A DNA stretch of 5,338 nucleotides from GCA-2684655 sp051278165 (GTDB lineage Bacteria > Planctomycetota > UBA1135 > UBA2386), in assembly GCA_051278165.1 (NCBI GenBank), contig JBNMNW010000355.1:1-5338 (forward strand), given 5' to 3'. Position 1 is the first letter of the stretch. Each line of letters opens with the position of its first letter. The notes under the pieces are model-generated. The model ran no database searches. It had not been told where the DNA came from and worked only from the letters and a program-made list of their open reading frames with translations. A program made the translations under genes and the position numbers. This document shows, piece by piece, positions 1-5,338 of this stretch.

Positions 1-121
1 TGGGGTCAAACGGAGCGCCGAGTTCGTCCGGCGTTCGCAGCGTGATACCAAGTGGCTCAAGAAGGCGCGTCAGTTCGGCGCGCTTCTTCTTGTTGTTCGA
101 TGCGATCCAGAGTTCTGCCAT
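1..121 (-). CDS. rdgB: Non-canonical purine NTP pyrophosphatase (RdgB/HAM1 family), N-terminal fragment
   Basis: Only the first 40 codons are in the window; the gene continues past the left edge. It starts at an ATG (complement of 119-121) and begins MAELWIASNNKKKRAEL. This matches the N-terminus of the RdgB/HAM1/ITPase family: a beta strand followed by the (S/T)xNxxKxxE signature, here S8, N10, K13 and E16, then a leucine-rich helix (LTRLLEPLGI). Family members hydrolyse dITP, XTP and ITP to the monophosphate and pyrophosphate in the cytoplasm, which keeps deaminated purines out of DNA and RNA. The gene lies downstream of rph on the same strand, a gene order seen in many bacteria, and that supports the call. 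The 165-bp gap to rph is filled with repeats and inverted repeats, so the two genes may not be tightly coupled. I see no strong Shine-Dalgarno sequence before the ATG. The catalytic remainder of the protein cannot be assessed here. Confidence 0.85.
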   Translation of the reverse strand, partial: MAELWIASNNKKKRAELTRLLEPLGITLRTPDELGAPFDP

Positions 122-140
122 GACGAGTTGCTTCTGCTGT

Positions 141-169
141 GTGCAGCCGACATTGCTGCACGGCCGTGC
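141..169. repeat. Overlapping inverted repeats upstream of rdgB
   Basis: Two nested dyads lie 20-50 bp upstream of the rdgB start. GTGCAGC at 141-147 and GCTGCAC at 155-161 form a perfect 7-bp stem with a 7-nt loop. Overlapping its right arm, GCACGGCCGTGC at 158-169 is a perfect 12-bp palindrome. The two structures share bases and could be mutually exclusive in RNA or single-stranded DNA. There is no T-tract, so this is not a classic intrinsic terminator. An operator or a 5'-leader structure for rdgB is possible but unproven. Confidence 0.4.
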
Positions 170-189
170 GGCCGGTAGTTTCCGGCGTA

Positions 190-276
190 GACACCGTGCC
201 AAGTAAGACACAGCGCCAAGTAAGACACCGTGCCAAAAGAGGCACAGCGCCGAATGAGGCAAGCGCCGGCGTAGAG
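190..276. repeat. Degenerate 17-bp tandem repeat (34-bp higher-order unit) between rph and rdgB
   Basis: About five head-to-tail copies of a ~17-bp unit, read on the plus strand: GACACCGTGCCAAGTAA (190-206), GACACAGCGCCAAGTAA (207-223), GACACCGTGCCAAAAGAG (224-241), GCACAGCGCCGAATGAG (242-258) and a more diverged GCAAGCGCCGGCGTAGAG (259-276). The ACACCGTGCC and ACACAGCGCC versions alternate, so the array also reads as two 34/35-bp units plus a partial one. It sits wholly between the rph stop and the rdgB start. Divergence increases towards rph. Unequal crossing-over of a 34-bp dimer, or an intergenic repeat family, could produce this pattern. Confidence 0.7.
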
Positions 277-280
277 ATGT

Positions 281-298
281 CTCGGCCTAGAGGCCGAG
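281..298 (-). terminator. Terminator-like hairpin overlapping the rph stop codon
   Basis: CTCGGCC (281-287) and GGCCGAG (292-298) form a perfect 7-bp GC-rich stem around a 4-nt loop (TAGA). The rph stop codon (complement of 287-289) falls in the loop and the edge of the arm. No run of T follows on the minus strand, so this does not look like a rho-independent terminator. It may act as a 3'-end-stabilising or attenuating structure between rph and rdgB, or it may be a chance product of the C-terminal codons. Confidence 0.3.
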
Positions 299-1009
299 TG
301 CCTCGCGCTGCAGTGCATCGATCTTGATGCACGCCTTCTGACCGATCGCGACCATCTCGTGGAACTGCTCCGTCGCGAACGGACGCGTTTCGGCAGCGCC
401 CTGAACTTCGATCAGTTTGCCATCGCTGGAACTGATGATGTTGAGGTCGGCGTCCGCGGTGCTGTCTTCGGAGTAGTCGAGGTCGACGAGCGGCTCGCCG
501 TCGCACAGGCCAACGGAAATCGCCGAGACCATGCCACGCAGCGGCCAGTTCGGCAGCGACTTCTGTTCTTCCATGAAGAGCAATGCGTCGTACATCGCGA
601 CCATCGCGCCATTGATCGACGTCGTGCGCGTGCCGCCGTCGGCTTGCAGCACGTCGCAATCAACCCACAGCGTCACTTCCGGAAGTTGCTTGAGGTCGAC
701 CGCGCAGCGCAGCGCACGTCCGATGAGCCGTTGGATTTCTTGCGTGCGACCGTCGATTGGTCGACCGGTGCGGCCGTCGCGTGGTTTGCGCGGCTTGCCG
801 GCGTTCGGCAGCATGGAATACTCAGCCGTTAGCCAACCACCTTTCTGGTTGCGATACATCCAATGCGGAACCTGTTCCTGAATACCTACTGTGCACAACA
901 CCTTGGTGTTGCCACATTCGGCTAACACGGAACCTGGGAGGTCCGTGAAGGAACGGGTGAACTTGATCGGCCGGTGCTCGTCCGGCGCTCGGTTGTCTTT
1001 GCGAGCCAG
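287..1009 (-). CDS. rph: Ribonuclease PH, with probable CTG start
   Basis: RNase PH is a phosphorolytic 3'-5' exoribonuclease that forms a hexameric ring and trims tRNA precursors and other RNA 3' ends in the cytoplasm. Visible family features are the N-terminal strand region (NRAPDEHRPIKF, then GSVLAECGNTKVLC), TAEYSMLP at 61-68, the phosphate-binding GRTQEIQRLIGRALR with R88 equivalent to E. coli R86, QADGGTRT at 122-129, and the acidic active-site pair D176/D182 in DLDYSED. Starting at CTG (complement of 1007-1009) gives 240 aa, close to the usual ~238. A strong Shine-Dalgarno AGGAG (complement of 1016-1020) lies 6 nt upstream. The first conventional in-frame start is GTG at 928, which would remove 27 conserved residues, and I found no ATG, GTG or TTG between 928 and the end of the upstream gene. 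That gene ends 32 bp away, so the two are likely co-transcribed. The function is secure; the start codon is the uncertain part. Confidence 0.93.
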   Translation of the reverse strand: MARKDNRAPDEHRPIKFTRSFTDLPGSVLAECGNTKVLCTVGIQEQVPHWMYRNQKGGWLTAEYSMLPNAGKPRKPRDGRTGRPIDGRTQEIQRLIGRALRCAVDLKQLPEVTLWVDCDVLQADGGTRTTSINGAMVAMYDALLFMEEQKSLPNWPLRGMVSAISVGLCDGEPLVDLDYSEDSTADADLNIISSSDGKLIEVQGAAETRPFATEQFHEMVAIGQKACIKIDALQREALGL

Positions 1010-1015
1010 ATGTCT

Positions 1016-1020
1016 CTCCT
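1016..1020 (-). promoter_or_regulatory. Shine-Dalgarno AGGAG that decides the rph start
   Basis: On the minus strand AGGAG is followed by 6 nt (AGACAT) and then CTG GCT CGC, the codons that precede the conserved RNase PH N-terminus. It is the best ribosome-binding site in this junction. It lies between the stop of the kinase-like gene (1042) and rph, and it is the main reason for placing the rph start at 1009. Confidence 0.65.
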
Positions 1021-1041
1021 GGGTGGGGTCAGCCGAAGACG

Positions 1042-2448
1042 CTATCGCACTGCTAGGATCGAGGCGAGGGTGCGGCGCAGTTCATGCACGCCGAACGGCT
1101 TTTGCAGGCAATGAATATCTGGCCAGGCCTTCGGCGCGGTCGCAGGGCTCGGGGTCAGCAGGCAAATCTTCAGATCCGGCGTGTGCTGCCGGATCGCTCG
1201 CGCCAACGGCGTGTGTTCATCGAGCTCGTGGGCGTCGTCGACAATCAGCAGCTCGAACCGGTCGGGGGTCGCCTGTAAGAACGTGTGCGCCGAAGCCCCG
1301 TCCGCGCAGGCGAATACGGCGCGACCACTCGCCTTCAGTTCGCGTGCCAACACGGCCCGAAGCGCTGGGTCCGATTCGAGCACTAGCGCGCCGCCGAAGT
1401 GGTGCGAGATGGCGAGGTAGTCCTCGGGTTCGTCTGTGCCGGGCTTCGTGGCGTAGATGGTGTCAGCTGCGGTAGTCGCTGTTGCTTGGGCTTTGGCGTC
1501 TGCATTGGATTCGGCTGGGATCGCTACCGGCAAGCTGACCAGGGCGTGCACCGACTTGCCTGGCAGGTGCGACATCATCAATTTGCCTTGATGGCTTTCG
1601 ATTAGTTGCCGCGCCGCTTCGAAGTCGAGTGCGAACGTGTGCTTGTCCATGCCCTCACGTTTGCGGCTGTCGGCGACGTTGACCCATTCAAGGTGGAGCT
1701 CGATCACGATGGCCGGGATGTCGCTGGCGAACGAACGCTCGACGGTGAAGGTCAAGCGGGTCGCGCCGCGTTCGACTCGTAGCAGCGACGAAGCCGTGAA
1801 CAGCAGCGCGTCGCGGATGGCATCTGGGCAGGCATCGATGCTCGGTAGGTCCGCTCGCGGTTCCCAGCGGAACTCGAGCCCGAGCTGCATCTGTTGCAGC
1901 TCGTGACCGAGGCTGCTGATCAGTTCATTGACGTCGATTGTGCCGAGCACCACAGGGCGGTCGCCGCCGAACGCGATCAACTTGGTGTGCAGAACACGCA
2001 AGCGGTCAATCGAGTCGAGCATCGCTTCGGCGGCACTCGGCAGGTCGGTCCGCGCCGGTGCCGCTTCGATCAGGTGATGGGCGCGGCCCTCGATGGCGCT
2101 GAGCAAGTTGGCCAGTTCGCTTGCCATCGATAGCGCCATCTCGTGCGCGTCAGGTGAGATCGCTGCGCTCAGTGTGGTGGCGGCGGGCGCTGTCGCAGGT
2201 GGCGCCGCGGCAGGTGAAGCTGCAGTAGGTGAAACTACCGGCAGTTCTGCGATCGGCGGCGGTTCAAAGACTAGCGGCGTCGCTGCTGTTGATGTTGCTG
2301 CTGTTGGCGTCGACTTCGTTGTGGGTTGCTCCGCAACCGGTAGCGAACTCGCGACAGGCACTGCTTCGCGCGTGGTTCGTATACGTGCCACCCACGTTGC
2401 AAAGAGGGCAACGACGATACCAAGGGTGATCCAAGCGAGTTCGTGCAC
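1042..2448 (-). CDS. Membrane-anchored hybrid histidine kinase-like protein with C-terminal receiver domain (kinase core degenerate)
   Basis: This is a 468-aa protein starting at GTG (complement of 2446-2448); an in-frame TAA two codons upstream excludes an earlier start. Layout: one N-terminal membrane helix (about 5-20); an Ala/Pro/Thr-rich linker (about 25-100); a segment resembling the HisKA dimerisation helix (about 103-160); an ATPase-like region (about 170-310); a second Ala/Thr-rich linker (about 311-345); and a receiver domain (about 353-468). The receiver keeps its key residues: acidic E358/D360, phosphoacceptor D404, T432 and the K450-P451 pair. The kinase half looks inactive. ASELANLL aligns with the H-box AHDFNNLL but has Ser110 where the phosphorylated His belongs, the N-box (about 209-223) has no clear catalytic Asn, and the G-box glycines are largely missing (GMDKHTFALDFEAARQLIE). 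It may be a scaffold or a receiver phosphorylated by another kinase. I infer co-transcription with rph. I see no strong ribosome-binding site. Confidence 0.72.
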   Translation of the reverse strand: MHELAWITLGIVVALFATWVARIRTTREAVPVASSLPVAEQPTTKSTPTAATSTAATPLVFEPPPIAELPVVSPTAASPAAAPPATAPAATTLSAAISPDAHEMALSMASELANLLSAIEGRAHHLIEAAPARTDLPSAAEAMLDSIDRLRVLHTKLIAFGGDRPVVLGTIDVNELISSLGHELQQMQLGLEFRWEPRADLPSIDACPDAIRDALLFTASSLLRVERGATRLTFTVERSFASDIPAIVIELHLEWVNVADSRKREGMDKHTFALDFEAARQLIESHQGKLMMSHLPGKSVHALVSLPVAIPAESNADAKAQATATTAADTIYATKPGTDEPEDYLAISHHFGGALVLESDPALRAVLARELKASGRAVFACADGASAHTFLQATPDRFELLIVDDAHELDEHTPLARAIRQHTPDLKICLLTPSPATAPKAWPDIHCLQKPFGVHELRRTLASILAVR

Positions 2449-2597
2449 AGGTTACGCGGAGGGGAGTCGGGCCACGCTATCGAGCCCGTTCGTTCTCGTC
2501 GAGCCTTGGTCACCGGCAACTGCGAGGAGTTACGTGGTTGCTGGGCTTACGTGCGAGGTTGCTTGGCCTATTGCTCGTGGATCTCAACCACGCGTTG
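2449..2597. other. 149-bp intergenic gap with short imperfect direct repeats
   Basis: This gap separates the unrecognised gene from the kinase-like gene, both on the minus strand. It holds an imperfect direct repeat: TTACGTGGTTGCTGGGC (2530-2546), then 2547-2568, which reads the same except for about 4 extra bases (CGAG) after TTACGTG and one extra T. The extra motif TGCGAGG also occurs at 2521-2527. I see no convincing -35/-10 pair and no T-tract hairpin, so I cannot say whether transcription ends or restarts here. Confidence 0.35.
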
Positions 2598-3662
2598 TCA
2601 CGCCTTGTCGGACTTGTCTTCCAGCGAACCAGATTCCAGCGAACCAGTACCCAAAGAACCAGTACCCAGAGAATACGTGTGGCGGATGGCGCCCAGGCTT
2701 GCAGCACCTGGCACCGCCATGGGCTCGCCATCGACATGTAGCGTCGCGCAAGAGCGCACCAGCGTGTCGGCGACAAAGCCACCGTGTTCGGTCGTGACCA
2801 GTTCGCGCACCGGCATGCAGTGGTGATGCACCAGTTGCTCGGGCACTCCGAGGAACCGGCTGCGCAATCGCCAGCCCGGCACGTTCGCGCCGAGTTCGAT
2901 CGTCAATTGTAGATTGGCGGCGTTGGTGTCGCCGATGAGCAGCACGCGGCACGGCCAACCGATGGCGCCGCGGCCGAGGCGGCCAGCGAGTTCGAGTTCG
3001 CAGTAGTGCTTGCTCTGCAAGAATCGCTGCGGCTTGAGGAACTGCACGGAGAACAGGCGGGCGCGTTCGTCGTCGGCGCCAGCGAAGCCATCGAGGCTGC
3101 CGATATCGCGTCGCCCTTCGAACCACAGGCAGTTCTCGCTGTTGATGTCGTTCTCGCGATCGACGAACAGCAACCCGCCCTTGCGCGAGAACCGCACGCG
3201 GCTGCTTGCGGAGGCGACCAGGATGTCCTTCTTGCGGCGCAACTCTTTGCCGGTGAACTCGGTGCGCTTGCCGGTGGGCGTGGATTCGTCGCTGTCGTCT
3301 CGGTTTGCAGCGGGCGCCTTGGCACCTGGGGCCAGATATTCGTGAGCCTGGGAATCGGGCGCCAGCGAGCAAACTTCTTCGAGGCGCACCTGAAAACCAC
3401 GGGCGACGCCGTCTTGCACGGTGCCGGCCCACAGTTCGGGAAAGTCCTGGCGGGCGTAGGCGGCGAGGTGCTCGGCGGCTGCCGGTGAGGCGGCGGCGGC
3501 CCGCAGAGCGCGCCACTGGGCCATCTTCAATTCGATGCGGCAGTCGGCCGAACCTGCTCCGATCGGGGCGAAGTCGGCGGAGGCACGAGACGTCCGGGCC
3601 GCCTGCAGCGTGGCCAGAGTCGTCGCGAGGCGGTCTGGGTGCGACAACTGGGCGGCGGGCAT
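2598..3662 (-). CDS. Unrecognised conserved-looking protein with repetitive C-terminal tail
   Basis: I do not recognise a family. From the ATG at 3662 the product is 354 aa. A TTG at 3731 in the same open frame would add 23 residues and leave only 19 bp to the divergent gene; neither start has a good ribosome-binding site. I prefer the ATG because the codons after it are more G/C-rich at third positions. Visible parts are an Ala-rich, probably helical N-terminal third (RLATTLATLQAARTS, MAQWRALRAAAASPAAAEHL), a polar low-complexity patch (about 115-140), and a C-terminal half that looks beta-rich and globular, with motifs such as LLFVDRENDINSENCLWFEG and WPCRVLLIGDTNAANLQL. I see no signal peptide, transmembrane helix or known catalytic motif. 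The last 20-odd residues are a pentapeptide repeat (TGSLG/E) encoded by a 15-bp DNA repeat. Even amino acid composition and G/C-rich third positions mark this as the coding frame, rather than the Arg-rich overlapping frame. Confidence 0.7.
   Translation of the reverse strand: MPAAQLSHPDRLATTLATLQAARTSRASADFAPIGAGSADCRIELKMAQWRALRAAAASPAAAEHLAAYARQDFPELWAGTVQDGVARGFQVRLEEVCSLAPDSQAHEYLAPGAKAPAANRDDSDESTPTGKRTEFTGKELRRKKDILVASASSRVRFSRKGGLLFVDRENDINSENCLWFEGRRDIGSLDGFAGADDERARLFSVQFLKPQRFLQSKHYCELELAGRLGRGAIGWPCRVLLIGDTNAANLQLTIELGANVPGWRLRSRFLGVPEQLVHHHCMPVRELVTTEHGGFVADTLVRSCATLHVDGEPMAVPGAASLGAIRHTYSLGTGSLGTGSLESGSLEDKSDKA
2619..2678. repeat. Four-copy 15-bp tandem repeat encoding the C-terminal tail of the unrecognised protein
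   Basis: Four adjacent 15-bp units on the plus strand: TTCCAGCGAACCAGA (2619-2633), TTCCAGCGAACCAGT (2634-2648), ACCCAAAGAACCAGT (2649-2663) and ACCCAGAGAATACGT (2664-2678, diverged). Because 15 bp is five codons, the minus-strand gene reads through them as the pentapeptides TYSLG, TGSLG, TGSLE and SGSLE. On the minus strand the core is GGTACTGGTTC, a GTACTGG-type iteration that I associate with intergenic repeats in some bacterial genomes. The array may therefore be a non-coding repeat captured into the gene's 3' end. Confidence 0.75.
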
Positions 3663-3750
3663 CGCTCGGATCTTGGCGTGAGTTCGCCTGTCGTGCCACA
3701 GCTCATTGTTCGTTTCAGAGATGACGCGCAACTGCCGATGAGAACGGACG
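3663..3750. promoter_or_regulatory. Divergent gene junction, presumed promoter region
   Basis: With the start choices made here, 88 bp separate two divergently oriented genes, so promoters for one or both should lie in this stretch or just inside the coding ends. I could not find a convincing -35/-10 pair on either strand. The best on the minus strand is TTGCGC at 3731-3726 followed 17-18 nt later by an A/T-richer CAATGA, which is a poor match. The call rests on gene arrangement, not on a motif. Confidence 0.3.
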
Positions 3751-5338
3751 ATGAACGACGTCCGGATTCACGGCGACCCCTTCGCTGACAGTGCACCAGC
3801 CAGCCAACTTCGCAGTTTCCTTCGGCTTGCCGTCGGAAATGGGGTGAGGTGCGCGCTTTCGCTGACTGGGGTGCCGGCTCGGGCCCCGATTGCGGGCGAG
3901 CGTGAGGTCCCGATGACGGATGGGGTTCGCAATTGGGTTACGGCAACCAGCCTGCCACCGGCCGAAGTGGGCCTGATTCTGCGCGCCGCGTCCGAGTGCG
4001 TCAGTGCGACGGCGCCGCTGGTCGCGTTTTGCCCTGCCAATGTTCACGCTGACACGCAGCGGTTGGCTGCGCTCGAGTGGCCAGACGCGGCGGCCGTCAT
4101 GGTTGCTAAGCTGCACGTGACCGCGCCGGAGTTGTTGGGGCGACTGCGCGGCGAATTGCGCTGGGCGGGTACCGAGAACCCGCCGCATTCGTTGTCTGAG
4201 AGCGAACTGCGCGGGTGGTTGCAGCTGCCGGCAGCGCGTGAACCGAAATCCTTTGTGCATGTCGCCAATGATCCGTTCGCCGATGGCACGGATCTGGTGG
4301 TCGACACCTTCACCCAGCGCTTCGCCGACAGTGGTCTGCGCTTGCGGTTGGTGTTACCGAGAGCCGCCGATGGCACGCTCACCATGCTGCGTGAACGGGC
4401 CGGGCAGGCAGCGCATCTGGTGGATGTGATTGCGGCTGAGTTTGTCCCGGATCACGTTGCCGACGCGGCGGCGATTGTCATGCCGTTCCGCGATTTCAAG
4501 GACGGGCGCTACTTGGTGCAAGCACTCGCATCGGGACGGCCCGTATGTGTCGCGCGCTTCGCAAGCAATGCGAGCATGCTAGAAGGCCGCGCCATCGTGC
4601 ATGCGGTTGGCGGTCGCAACGTCGAACACGACGCGGACTACGGTGCGTTCTTCGCGCCTCATCCGGTGTCACTGATCGCGCAGATGACGGCCGCAGCATC
4701 CGAGCCGGCGGAGTCGCCGACTGGTTTGCGGGGCCGCAACCATGCCATCGCTAGCTTGACGCGTTCGCGCCCAGCGAGTCCGCCGCCGACATTGGTTCCG
4801 CTTGGCGAACAGCGACCGGTGGTTGTGCTCGAAGCACCGATCTTCGAGACCTCCTCGAGTTCTGAATTGACCATCGCGACGGCGCAGGCGCTGTTGCAGC
4901 GCGGCAACGTTGACTTGCGGTTGGTTCCGACCACTCCGTTCCATCACGACCTCAGTTGGTTGCGTGAGCGCGCGCCCGAACTGCTAGCTCATCTGACGCG
5001 CAGTCCAGGTCGCGCCGATTTGTGGTTGTCGTCGGGTTGGCCGGTGCGTGCTTCGCGGCCTGATTGCCGCAAGTGGGCGCTTCGCGTCGATTGGGAATAC
5101 GGCTCACTGCCGCACGAGATGACGCCGCACGTCACGCAAGACGCGGACCTAGTCGTGGTGCACAGCGAGTTCGTCTATCGCTCTGTAACGGCGGCTGGAC
5201 GGCCAATGCAGCCCGTCAAGGTCGTGCCGCACGGGGTTGATTCGGTCATGCATGAACAGGCTGCGCCAATGCAGAAGATCATGCATTTTAAGGGCAGCCG
5301 ACCGGCCGTGCTGTTTTGCGGCGGCTTGGTTTGGCGCA
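3751..5338 (+). CDS. Large glycosyltransferase with two tandem GT-B (GT4-like) units, 3'-truncated by the window edge
   Basis: The frame is open for 529 codons with no stop, so the gene is partial. It starts at ATG 3751; an in-frame TGA at 3739-3741 excludes an earlier start, and GAGAA (3740-3744) is a possible weak ribosome-binding site. The first unit (about 1-165) opens with RIHGDPFADSAPASQLRSFL, resembling a GT-B N-terminal Rossmann start. It continues (about 165-330) with SFVHVANDPFADGTDLVVD and DGRYLVQALASGRPV, the GT4 C-terminal domain, but the usual acidic Ex7E residues are not kept. A second unit starts near residue 354 (VVVLEAPIFETSSSSEL) and keeps strong family sequence: LSSGWPVRASRPDCRKWALR, WEYGSLP, DADLVVVHSEFV, VVPHGVDSVMHE and VLFCGGLVWR at the cut end, a form seen in GT1/GT4-type transferases. 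It probably transfers sugar from a nucleotide donor in surface glycan or glycoconjugate assembly. The donor and acceptor are unknown. No signal peptide or membrane helix is visible. Confidence 0.85.
   Translation, partial: MNDVRIHGDPFADSAPASQLRSFLRLAVGNGVRCALSLTGVPARAPIAGEREVPMTDGVRNWVTATSLPPAEVGLILRAASECVSATAPLVAFCPANVHADTQRLAALEWPDAAAVMVAKLHVTAPELLGRLRGELRWAGTENPPHSLSESELRGWLQLPAAREPKSFVHVANDPFADGTDLVVDTFTQRFADSGLRLRLVLPRAADGTLTMLRERAGQAAHLVDVIAAEFVPDHVADAAAIVMPFRDFKDGRYLVQALASGRPVCVARFASNASMLEGRAIVHAVGGRNVEHDADYGAFFAPHPVSLIAQMTAAASEPAESPTGLRGRNHAIASLTRSRPASPPPTLVPLGEQRPVVVLEAPIFETSSSSELTIATAQALLQRGNVDLRLVPTTPFHHDLSWLRERAPELLAHLTRSPGRADLWLSSGWPVRASRPDCRKWALRVDWEYGSLPHEMTPHVTQDADLVVVHSEFVYRSVTAAGRPMQPVKVVPHGVDSVMHEQAAPMQKIMHFKGSRPAVLFCGGLVWR

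Noticed and set aside
190..276. Possible CRISPR array
   Set aside because: Units of 17 bp follow each other directly with no unique spacers, so this is a tandem repeat and not a repeat-spacer array.
57..659. A 200-codon minus-strand open frame across the rph-rdgB junction
   Set aside because: It overlaps rph in another frame and its sequence is Arg-rich; the part over the tandem repeat is a translation of the repeat.
287..928. RNase PH starting at GTG 928
   Set aside because: This start removes 27 conserved N-terminal residues of the family, and the AGGAG ribosome-binding site lies further upstream at 1016-1020.
2093..2797. A 234-codon plus-strand open frame opposite the kinase-like gene
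   Set aside because: It is antisense to the Ala/Pro-rich linker of the kinase-like protein, which explains its Ala/Val/Gly-rich start, and it runs through the intergenic gap and into the 15-bp repeat without any recognisable domain.
2584..3699. A 371-codon open frame on the minus strand overlapping the unrecognised gene almost completely
   Set aside because: Its product is dominated by Arg, Pro and Ala with no globular pattern, typical of an off-frame reading of GC-rich DNA. The overlapping frame ending at 2598 has a balanced composition and G/C-rich third positions.
3715..4260. A 181-codon minus-strand open frame opposite the start of the glycosyltransferase gene
   Set aside because: It is Arg/Gln-rich and lies antisense to a plus-strand frame that stays open to the window end and has clear glycosyltransferase sequence.

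Overview
The window is high-GC bacterial DNA with ordinary housekeeping genes at one end and less familiar genes at the other. The lineage cannot be fixed from the sequence alone. The style of the RNase PH, the glycosyltransferase type and the GTACTGG-type iterated repeat look to me most like a planctomycete or another large-genome, high-GC bacterium. A high-GC proteobacterium is also possible, because rph followed by rdgB is a common gene order there. This assignment is tentative.

Layout: four genes lie on the minus strand, reading from right to left. They are an unrecognised protein of about 354 aa (2598-3662, possibly starting at 3731), a membrane-anchored hybrid 'histidine kinase plus receiver' protein with an apparently degenerate kinase core (1042-2448), RNase PH (287-1009) and the first 40 codons of an RdgB/HAM1-type nucleotide pyrophosphatase (121 to beyond the left edge). 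On the plus strand a large glycosyltransferase gene starts at 3751 and runs off the right edge with no stop. It diverges from the unrecognised gene.

RNase PH trims the 3' ends of tRNA precursors. RdgB removes non-canonical purine nucleotides such as dITP and XTP. They share a chromosomal neighbourhood but not a pathway. The kinase-like gene ends 32 bp before rph begins, so the two are probably co-transcribed. The glycosyltransferase appears to contain two GT-B units in tandem, with the first one degenerate, and it probably acts in surface polysaccharide or glycoconjugate synthesis.

Four things deserve a second look: an apparent CTG start codon for rph; a degenerate 17-bp (34-bp higher-order) tandem repeat between rph and rdgB; a 15-bp tandem repeat that forms the C-terminal tail of the unrecognised protein; and the pseudo-kinase/receiver and double-GT architectures. 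I see no tRNA, rRNA, CRISPR array, insertion sequence or clear phage element. There is no gene-free stretch longer than 300 bp.
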